Positions 1 through 5,027 of a stretch of DNA of 5,982 nt are shown piece by piece; the first letter of the stretch is position 1, and each line of letters begins with the position of its first letter. Made by a program: the position numbers and the translations under genes. The DNA is taken from contig DNPP01000166.1 of NCBI GenBank assembly GCA_003501365.1, forward strand, positions 1-5,982. The letters are read 5' to 3'. Source of the DNA: Bacillota bacterium (GTDB lineage Bacteria; Bacillota; UBA4882; UBA8346). The notes below the pieces were generated by a model. The model ran no database searches and had not been told where the DNA came from. It saw only the letters and a program-made list of their open reading frames with translations.

Positions 1-885
1 AAACAACTGGATTTAGATTATATTAAAAATAGCCTTAGCCCTCATGGCGATTGTTTATTAGTGGTGGGGGACGAAAATAATTCCAAAATCCATCTTCACA
101 CCAACAATCCGGGCATTATTTTGGATTTTGCCGTCCGGTTGGGCGACTTATCGGAAATTCAAATTCATAATATGGTGGAGCAAAGTCAGCAAAGGCAGGC
201 TAAAATGCTGATGGAAAGCAGCACTAACCGGCAAATCGGGATTGTTGCAGTTACAGCCGGCGATGGTCTGGAACGAATATTTCGTAGTTTAGGGGTGCAA
301 AGTGTTGTCAATGGCGGACAAACCATGAATCCCAGTATTGAAGATTTAACCAAAGCCGTATCTGCAATTCCTTCGTCAAAAGTGATCATCCTTCCGAATA
401 ACAGCAATATTATCATGACTGCCAACCACGTTCATGAATTGACTCCCAAAGAAGTAAAAGTCATACCTACTCAAAGTATTCCGGAAGGTTTGGCGGCTAT
501 GATGAATTTTTCCGATGATAATTCTTTGGATGTAAATGTGGAACGGATGATTGAAAAGAGCAGCACCGTCATTACCGGTGAAGTAACCTATGCAGTTCGG
601 GCGTTTCATTTTAATGAGCAGCCGATTAAGCAAGGTGATAACATCGGATTAGTGAATGGTGAAATAGTCGCTTGTGATGAAAGTCCGGAACTGGTTGTGG
701 AGAAAGTATTAAAAAGTATTCCTGCAGCAAATAGCGGTTTAATCTCATTATATTATGGTCATGAAGTCACTGCAATGACGGCTCAAGACTTATTAAATAA
801 ACTTGAAGCGAGTTTTCCTCAAGCTGAAATTGAATTATATTATGGAGGGCAGCCTTTATATTATTACTTATTGTCAGTTGAATAG
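1..885 (+). CDS. fakA: Fatty acid kinase catalytic subunit FakA (YloV/DAK2 family), C-terminal part, 5' truncated
   Basis: FakA transfers phosphate from ATP to a fatty acid held by a FakB protein, giving acyl-phosphate for phospholipid synthesis. The frame is open from base 1 with no start, so the N-terminal DAK2 kinase domain lies outside the window; 294 residues remain of a family usually near 550. Residues 16-38 match the middle domain, with GDCLLVVGD followed by the conserved KIHLHTNNPG (His31, His33), then the NMVEQ motif at about 58-62. From about residue 79 (GIVAVTAGDG) comes the C-terminal domain, which in this family has a FakB-like fold; it shows GGQTMNPS at 105-112, LPNNSN at 131-136, and the characteristic ending YYGGQPLYYYLLSVE. 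The GTG at 61 is an internal codon, not the start. A DegV/FakB gene follows 15 bases downstream, which supports the kinase role. The family assignment is firm; the in vivo substrate is inferred. Confidence 0.93.
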   Translation, partial: KQLDLDYIKNSLSPHGDCLLVVGDENNSKIHLHTNNPGIILDFAVRLGDLSEIQIHNMVEQSQQRQAKMLMESSTNRQIGIVAVTAGDGLERIFRSLGVQSVVNGGQTMNPSIEDLTKAVSAIPSSKVIILPNNSNIIMTANHVHELTPKEVKVIPTQSIPEGLAAMMNFSDDNSLDVNVERMIEKSSTVITGEVTYAVRAFHFNEQPIKQGDNIGLVNGEIVACDESPELVVEKVLKSIPAANSGLISLYYGHEVTAMTAQDLLNKLEASFPQAEIELYYGGQPLYYYLLSVE

Positions 886-900
886 GGAGTAAATAAACCA

Positions 901-1752
901 ATGGCTTTAAAAATTGTAACTGATAGCACTGCAGATTTGCCATTACGGTGGATCCGGGAACTCAATATTACTGTGGTTCCGTTAAATATTCATTTTGGAG
1001 ATGAGGTTTATAAAGACGGGGTAGATATTTGGAGTGAAGAGTTTTATAATCGTTTACGGAATGAACCGCTACTGCCAAATACCTCACAGCCGTCACCCGG
1101 TGAATTTTTAAAAATATATCAAAGCATTGCATCCCCGGGGGATACCATTATCGGTATCTATATTTCTCAGGAGATGAGTGGTACAGCGGGTTCGGCTAAA
1201 ATAGCAGCCGAATTGCCGGGGAATAGTTGCCGGATTGAGATCATTGATTCCCGGTTTGTTTCCATGGCCTTGGGGTTGATTGTTATAAAAGCGGCCCGAA
1301 TGGCTAAGAATAATAATGTTACCGCAGCAGAGATCATCGCCGCAATTCATGATTGGCAAAAACAGATTGCAATCTATTTTACACTAAATAGCCTTGAATA
1401 TCTTCATCGAACCGGACGAATCGGTAAAGCATCTACATTGCTTGGCAGTTTGCTAAATATTAGGCCGATCCTTTCAATAAGCGACGGGGTTATTATTCCA
1501 TCCGAAAAAGTTAGAGGTAATATTCAAAAAGTGGCTTCAGTAATGGTGGAAAAATTAGTACAACAATATGGGAAAACGCCGCTTATGATTTGCGTACTTC
1601 ATACTGAAATTCCGGAGGTAGCTCAAATATTACAAGGAATTGCTGAGAAAAATTTAAATATTGCCGAGTCTTATCCCAGTATTGTGGGACCGATTGTCGG
1701 GTCGCATGCCGGGCCAAACACTGTCGGTATTATTGCTTTGCCAGCCCAATGA
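901..1752 (+). CDS. fakB: DegV family protein, probable fatty-acid-binding FakB
   Basis: Proteins of this family bind one fatty acid and present it to FakA for phosphorylation. The 283 residues are a full-length DegV protein starting with the signature KIVTDSTADLP (residues 4-14). The residues known to contact the ligand carboxylate in staphylococcal FakB have counterparts here: Thr61-Ser62 in TSQPSP, Ser93 in EMSG, Arg170 in LHRTGRIG and His269 in GSHAGP. A GGGAG sequence (885-889) overlaps the fakA stop and lies 11 bases before the ATG, a slightly long but usable ribosome binding spacing. The position directly after fakA suggests co-expression of kinase and carrier. Its stop overlaps the rsmD start (ATGA). 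Many genomes carry several DegV paralogues with different acyl preference; chain-length preference cannot be read from this sequence. The DegV family call is near certain and the FakB role is probable. Confidence 0.92.
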   Translation: MALKIVTDSTADLPLRWIRELNITVVPLNIHFGDEVYKDGVDIWSEEFYNRLRNEPLLPNTSQPSPGEFLKIYQSIASPGDTIIGIYISQEMSGTAGSAKIAAELPGNSCRIEIIDSRFVSMALGLIVIKAARMAKNNNVTAAEIIAAIHDWQKQIAIYFTLNSLEYLHRTGRIGKASTLLGSLLNIRPILSISDGVIIPSEKVRGNIQKVASVMVEKLVQQYGKTPLMICVLHTEIPEVAQILQGIAEKNLNIAESYPSIVGPIVGSHAGPNTVGIIALPAQ

Positions 1753-2300
1753 GAGTTATTACGGGTAAATACAAAGGTCGTATCTTAAAAGGACCTAAAC
1801 ATGAAGGCTTGCGGCCAACTGCAGACCGGATAAAAGAAGCCTTGTTTAATATCATCAGTGATAAGATTGAGGGAGCGGATTTTTTAGATTTATTTGCAGG
1901 CAGTGGCGCCATTGGGATTGAAGCATTGAGCCGTAATGCCAATTCAGTTGTTTTTGCCGATGCTAATCCCGTCAGTATAAAACTAGTACGTGAAAATATG
2001 CGATTTCTGGATCCTGACGACAAGTTTCGGATTGTTCAACTACCGGCGGAACGGACCTTGGAAATCATCGCCAAAGAAGGGCTTAGTTTTGATTTAATTT
2101 TTCTTGATCCCCCTTTTCAAGCAGGCTTATTGCCAAAAACTGTCGAATTAATCATGGCTTTCCGTTTGCTAAAGGAAAATGGGATCCTAATCGTCGAACA
2201 TCCTCGCCAACTCACCCTTAATGTTCCTGCGATGACTGTTATATTAGCCAGAAACTACGGTGATATAAGTCTTACACTTTTACAAACAGCTGATACGTGA
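1749..2300 (+). CDS. rsmD: 16S rRNA (guanine(966)-N(2))-methyltransferase RsmD
   Basis: RsmD methylates N2 of G966 (E. coli numbering) in 16S rRNA using S-adenosylmethionine, during small-subunit assembly in the cytoplasm. The 183-residue length is normal. The start MRVITGKYKGRIL is the family N-terminus and is followed by LRPTADRIKEALFNII (21-36), as in most members. The methyltransferase motif I is DLFAGSGAIGIEAL (47-60), the acidic ribose-binding position falls in FADANP (69-74), and the catalytic motif IV is DPPF (120-123). The ATG overlaps the previous stop by four bases and I see no Shine-Dalgarno sequence in the 15 bases before it, so translation is probably coupled to termination of the DegV gene. 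In many Firmicutes recG sits between these two genes; here it is absent. rsmD followed by coaD is a very common order and supports the call. Confidence 0.96.
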   Translation: MRVITGKYKGRILKGPKHEGLRPTADRIKEALFNIISDKIEGADFLDLFAGSGAIGIEALSRNANSVVFADANPVSIKLVRENMRFLDPDDKFRIVQLPAERTLEIIAKEGLSFDLIFLDPPFQAGLLPKTVELIMAFRLLKENGILIVEHPRQLTLNVPAMTVILARNYGDISLTLLQTADT

Positions 2301-2331
2301 CATATTGGATTATAGATTGGTGGTTAGATAG

Positions 2332-2832
2332 ATGCTCTATGATAATGCGAAAGCAATTTGTCCGGGAAGTTTTGATCCGGTTACCAACGGTCATGTCGAT
2401 ATTATTGAGCGCGCCGCTCAACTCTTTCCGACCGTGGTGGTTGGAGTCTTAAAAAACTCAAATAAGAAACCGCTTTTTAGCGTGGAAGAACGGGTCGATT
2501 TATTAAAATCCGTACTTAGCCATTTGCCGAATGTAGAAGTTCTCAGCTTTAGTGGTTTATTGGTCGATTTTGTTAGCCAAGTCAAAGGGAAACTGATTGT
2601 CAAAGGATTAAGAGCCATTTCCGATTTTGAAATCGAATTTCAAATGGCATTGAATAATAAACGAATGGCTCCGAATATCGAGACCATGTTTATGATGACC
2701 AAGAATGAATACTCTTTCTTAAGTTCCAGTATGGTTAAAGAAATAGCTCAATACGGCGGGGATATCCACGATCTGGTCCCTGCGCAAGTCGAAGCAGCCT
2801 TACACGGAAAATATAAATTGATGCAGGTGTAA
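2332..2832 (+). CDS. coaD: Phosphopantetheine adenylyltransferase (PPAT)
   Basis: CoaD transfers AMP from ATP to 4'-phosphopantetheine, giving dephospho-CoA, the penultimate step of coenzyme A synthesis. The 166-residue protein has all family landmarks: AICPGSFDPVTNGH (8-21) with the nucleotidyltransferase T/HxGH motif as TNGH, the Lys42 region VLKNSNKKPLF, FSGLLVDF (73-80), KGLRAISDFEIEFQMA (91-106), and FLSSSMVKEIA (129-139), the second nucleotide-binding motif. The protein is about six residues longer at the N-terminus than typical members because of the leader MLYDNA. The ATG is preceded at eight bases by GGTGG (2319-2323), a moderate ribosome binding site, and no better start lies near the conserved PGSFDP segment. 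It follows rsmD by 31 bases and precedes the coiled-coil gene by four, so it is almost certainly co-transcribed with both. Confidence 0.97.
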   Translation: MLYDNAKAICPGSFDPVTNGHVDIIERAAQLFPTVVVGVLKNSNKKPLFSVEERVDLLKSVLSHLPNVEVLSFSGLLVDFVSQVKGKLIVKGLRAISDFEIEFQMALNNKRMAPNIETMFMMTKNEYSFLSSSMVKEIAQYGGDIHDLVPAQVEAALHGKYKLMQV

Positions 2833-2836
2833 ACCG

Positions 2837-3292
2837 ATGCCAAAGATGAATATACTTCTCCTCTTAGATCATCTGGAAAAACTGGCGGCTACCAATTTTC
2901 GACTAGCCGGTAAGGTTTGGATGGACAAAGATGAACTTGATGAATTAATTAAAAAAGTGCGTATTGCCTTGCCGGATGAGATCAAGGAAGCAGAATGGGT
3001 TAGCCGTGAAAAAGAACGCTATTTGGCTCAAGCCCAGGAAGAAGCCAAACGGATCCTTCGGGAGGCGGAGAGTTATGCGGAGCGGTTGGTCCGTGAGGAT
3101 CAGATCACTACCCGGGCTGAAGAAGATGCGCACCGCATTGTCAATGATGCAAAGCAAACTGCCGTAGAGATCGAAGATGAGGCTTTGCAATATGCCAGTC
3201 AACTATTAGAAAACCTGGAAGACAGCCTTGACCGGACTATCAAAGTCGTTCATAAGGGCCGAGAAGAAATACTTAACAAGTATAAACTTTAG
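2837..3292 (+). CDS. Conserved charged coiled-coil protein found downstream of coaD (often labelled 'ATPase'); function unknown
   Basis: This 151-residue protein resembles a small Firmicute family commonly encoded right after coaD and often labelled ATPase or ATP synthase B/H-like on coiled-coil similarity alone. I see no nucleotide-binding motif. Residues 4-20 (MNILLLLDHLEKLAATN) form a short hydrophobic-amphipathic helix, too short and too charged to be a convincing membrane anchor. Residues 26-50 carry KVWMDKDELDELIKKVRIALP, a conserved feature of the family as I recall it, and about 50-148 is a long helix rich in Glu, Arg, Lys and Ala with heptad-like spacing (EEAKRILREAESYAERL). AGGTG at 2825-2829, inside the coaD end, lies seven bases before the ATG and supports this start; Met4 is an alternative. 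The resemblance to DivIVA-like or F0 subunit b helices is compositional. A structural or scaffolding role is a guess. Confidence 0.85.
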   Translation: MPKMNILLLLDHLEKLAATNFRLAGKVWMDKDELDELIKKVRIALPDEIKEAEWVSREKERYLAQAQEEAKRILREAESYAERLVREDQITTRAEEDAHRIVNDAKQTAVEIEDEALQYASQLLENLEDSLDRTIKVVHKGREEILNKYKL

Positions 3293-3302
3293 CGAGCTTA
3301 TA

Positions 3303-3325
3303 GTAAAGATGAGTATCATTTTTAC
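3303..3325 (+). terminator. AT-rich hairpin after the coaD cluster, possible weak terminator
   Basis: GTAAAGATGA (3303-3312) can pair with TCATTTTTAC (3316-3325) across a three-base loop, giving ten pairs with one G-U wobble. The stem has few GC pairs, and the T8 run (3337-3344) starts eleven bases after it rather than directly at its base, so it is not a classic intrinsic terminator. It lies 11 bases after the coiled-coil gene stop and before the cmk gene, which is where a transcript boundary would be expected. The remainder of the 108-base gap holds no ORF or RNA gene that I recognise. Confidence 0.3.
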
Positions 3326-3349
3326 GTATTTGGTTATTTTTTTTACGAT
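3321..3349 (+). promoter_or_regulatory. Possible sigma-A-type promoter for the cmk-ispH-S1 cluster
   Basis: TTTACG (3321-3326) and TACGAT (3344-3349) are separated by 17 bases and match the -35 (TTGACA) and -10 (TATAAT) consensus at four of six positions each. This would place a transcript start near 3356 and a leader of about 45 bases before cmk. The match is modest and the region is AT-rich, so chance similarity is possible. The location, in the only real gap between the two gene clusters, is the main support. The -35 overlaps the 3' arm of the hairpin described at 3303-3325. Confidence 0.25.
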
Positions 3350-3400
3350 CTTCATTTTACACAAGCCTATTCATTTTAAATATTTAACCACGGAGAAATC

Positions 3401-4123
3401 ATGAATTCCAAAAAAATTTCCATTGCCATTGACGGACCGGCGGGTTCCGGTAAAAGTACAATTGCTAAAGAAGTGGCTTTAAAATTTGGTTATACTTATA
3501 TCGATACCGGTGCGATGTACCGGGCAATTACTTTTAAAGCCTTGCGAGAGAATATTTGTTTAACCGATGAACAACAATTAACCCAATTGGCAAACCACAT
3601 ATCCATCGTCTTGGTTTATGAACCGCTTATCGATGGAACCCAATTGCATGTGATTATGGATGGTTCTGATGTTAGCGAGGAAATTCGTTCGATTGAAGTG
3701 ACCAATAATGTTTCGGTAGTAGCAGCGGTTTCCGGGGTAAGAGAAGCTATGGTACTTTTGCAACAAAAGATGGCCTTAACCGGCGGGGTTGTTATGGATG
3801 GCCGTGATATTGGGACAGTGGTATTACCGCAGGCCGAATTGAAGATATTTTTAACCGCATCAGTCACTGAACGCAGTAAACGGCGTTGGTTGGAACTTAA
3901 AGAAAAAGGAATTATGGTTGAACTTCAAGAGCTGGAGGAACAGATCCGACAACGTGATTATTTGGACAGCCATCGCGAAATAAGCCCGTTATGCCAAGCT
4001 AAACAAGCTATTCTTTTAGATACAACCAGTTTAACGATTGATCAAGTTGTAACCAAAGTAATCGAACTCGCCTGTACCAAAGGCGCCCAATTTGATAACT
4101 ACCTAATGAATAAGTATCGGTAA
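3401..4123 (+). CDS. cmk: Cytidylate kinase (CMP/dCMP kinase)
   Basis: Cmk phosphorylates CMP and dCMP with ATP, recycling cytidine nucleotides from RNA decay and lipid synthesis. The 240 residues start with the P-loop region IAIDGPAGSGKSTIAKEVA (GPAGSGKST at 12-20). DTGAMYRA (35-42) and the NMP-domain segment DVSEEIRS (90-97) follow, then VMDGRDIGT (131-139), whose Arg135-Asp136 match CMP-contacting residues of the E. coli enzyme. The RDYLDSHR segment supplies Arg185, Asp189 and Arg192 at the positions of E. coli Arg181, Asp185 and Arg188. The bacterial insert that distinguishes Cmk from eukaryotic UMP/CMP kinases is present. The C-terminal tail (KGAQFDNYLMNKYR) is a little longer than in common members. 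GGAGA (3392-3396) precedes the ATG by four bases, a short but workable ribosome site. The gene heads the second cluster; plsC, often found between cmk and ispH in Firmicutes, is missing here. Confidence 0.97.
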   Translation: MNSKKISIAIDGPAGSGKSTIAKEVALKFGYTYIDTGAMYRAITFKALRENICLTDEQQLTQLANHISIVLVYEPLIDGTQLHVIMDGSDVSEEIRSIEVTNNVSVVAAVSGVREAMVLLQQKMALTGGVVMDGRDIGTVVLPQAELKIFLTASVTERSKRRWLELKEKGIMVELQELEEQIRQRDYLDSHREISPLCQAKQAILLDTTSLTIDQVVTKVIELACTKGAQFDNYLMNKYR

Positions 4124-4129
4124 GCTAAA

Positions 4130-4167
4130 GATACGCGATAAGAATAGACAGATAGAGGGATAGATAG
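4130..4167 (+). repeat. Imperfect GATA(A/G)-rich stretch between cmk and ispH
   Basis: The 60-base gap between cmk and ispH contains GATACG (4130), GATAAG (4137) and three GATAG copies (4151, 4159, 4163), the last two sharing a base. The stretch is purine-rich and leads into the AAGGAAG ribosome binding site of ispH (4171-4177, six bases before the ATG). It could keep the leader unstructured or be simple low-complexity sequence; I see no inverted repeat or terminator in it. Confidence 0.35.
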
Positions 4168-4183
4168 TAAAAGGAAGCCATTC

Positions 4184-5023
4184 ATGGAGATATTACTGGC
4201 CCGGACCGCCGGTTTTTGTTTTGGAGTAAAAAGAGCATTGGAAATGGCGCATGAAGCACTTGCATCTCAAAACACCGCTATTTTTAGTTTAGGACCATTG
4301 ATTCATAATCCGGGAGTTGTTCAGGAATTAAGCATTAAAGGGCTTAAAGTAGTGAATTGTATTGAAGATATTCCCGGCGGCAGAGTAGTGATCCGCTCCC
4401 ATGGCGTCGGGCCGCAAATTTATCAACAAGCGCTATCTAAAAACTTAGAGATTATTGATGCTACCTGCCCTTTTGTTAAGAATGTACAACAATTGGCGGT
4501 TTTGCTCCATGAGCAATGTTATCAAGTTATTATTATCGGTGAACGAGAACACGCCGAGGTAAAAGGAGTTTTAGAATCGGTGGCAGGCGATGCGCTGGTT
4601 GTAAATTGTGTGAGCGACTTAAACCAGCAACAGATAGCCCCCAAGGTTGGCGTCATTAGTCAGACTACCCAAGAGTTTTCAAATTTTCAATTGATTGTGT
4701 CCGGTTTACTGGAATTCTCAAAGGAAATTCGGATCTTTAATACAATTTGTCTGGCGACTTCTAAACGTCAACAGGAAGTAGCCGAACTGAGCCAAGAAGT
4801 TGAGCGGATGATTATTGTGGGCGGCAAAAATTCCGCCAACACCTCAAGGTTACTGGAGATAAGTCGTAGTAATTGTATTCATAGCTATCAAGTTGAAACG
4901 GCGGCAGAACTTAAATCCGAATGGTTTATCGGAGTAAATAAGGTAGGAGTCTCGGCCGGGGCCTCTACGCCGGATCAGCAAATTGATATAGTACTTCAAG
5001 AAATAAAGAAATATGGGGGGTAA
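4184..5023 (+). CDS. ispH: 4-hydroxy-3-methylbut-2-enyl diphosphate reductase (IspH/LytB)
   Basis: IspH is the iron-sulfur enzyme of the last step of the MEP isoprenoid pathway, reducing HMBPP to isopentenyl and dimethylallyl diphosphate. The 279 residues carry the three cluster-binding cysteines: Cys12 in AGFCFGVKRA, Cys95 in DATCPFVKNV and Cys189 in NTICLATSKRQ. The diphosphate-binding and proton-transfer residues are also visible: His41 (GPLIHNPGVV), His73 (RSHGV), His123 and Glu125 (EREHAEVKGV), Thr162 (SQTTQ), NSANTSRL (216-223) and SAGASTP (257-263). Length is typical for the short, unfused form. The ATG has a good ribosome site, AAGGAAG at 4171-4177. The gene ends in Gly-Gly-stop within a run of six G that also forms the ribosome site of the S1 gene. 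Presence of ispH indicates that the organism makes isoprenoids by the MEP route. Confidence 0.98.
   Translation: MEILLARTAGFCFGVKRALEMAHEALASQNTAIFSLGPLIHNPGVVQELSIKGLKVVNCIEDIPGGRVVIRSHGVGPQIYQQALSKNLEIIDATCPFVKNVQQLAVLLHEQCYQVIIIGEREHAEVKGVLESVAGDALVVNCVSDLNQQQIAPKVGVISQTTQEFSNFQLIVSGLLEFSKEIRIFNTICLATSKRQQEVAELSQEVERMIIVGGKNSANTSRLLEISRSNCIHSYQVETAAELKSEWFIGVNKVGVSAGASTPDQQIDIVLQEIKKYGG
5015..5020 (+). promoter_or_regulatory. G6 run: ribosome binding site for the S1 gene and possible slippage site
   Basis: The run ends directly at the ispH stop codon. With the following bases it reads GGGGGTAAT, matching GGAGGTGAT, the complement of the 16S rRNA 3' end, at seven of nine positions, and it stands seven bases before the TTG at 5028. 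This decides for TTG over the in-frame ATG at 5013, which has only an A-rich region without a Shine-Dalgarno sequence before it. The same homopolymer is a plausible place for polymerase or sequencing slippage; see the finding on IspH-S1 fusion. Confidence 0.6.
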
Positions 5024-5027
5024 TACA

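Noticed and set aside
61..63. GTG as the start of the FakA-like protein
   Set aside because: The same frame is open back to base 1 and encodes conserved FakA sequence (PHGDCLLVV) before this codon, so the gene is cut by the window edge.
2964..3167. 67-codon ORF in another frame inside the coiled-coil gene
   Set aside because: It is a frame shadow of Glu/Lys/Arg-rich coding sequence; the main frame matches a known family and has a ribosome site.
2837..3292. ATP synthase F0 subunit b or V-type subunit
   Set aside because: There is no N-terminal transmembrane helix and no neighbouring ATP synthase genes; the similarity is only charged coiled-coil composition.
3337..3344. T8 run as a classic intrinsic terminator
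   Set aside because: No GC-rich stem lies directly before it; the nearest hairpin is AT-rich and ends 11 bases upstream.
3616..3867. Antisense ORF inside cmk, and similar minus-strand ORFs elsewhere
   Set aside because: They lie opposite strongly recognised genes, show no family resemblance, and have no ribosome site or promoter that I can see.
4130..4167. GATA-rich stretch as a CRISPR or variable tandem repeat array
   Set aside because: The units are five to six bases, irregularly spaced and few, with no spacer pattern.
4751..4753. IspH third cysteine motif TICLAT as a damaged site
   Set aside because: The residue after Cys189 varies in functional enzymes (E. coli has Tyr); the cysteine and the RQ that follows are intact.
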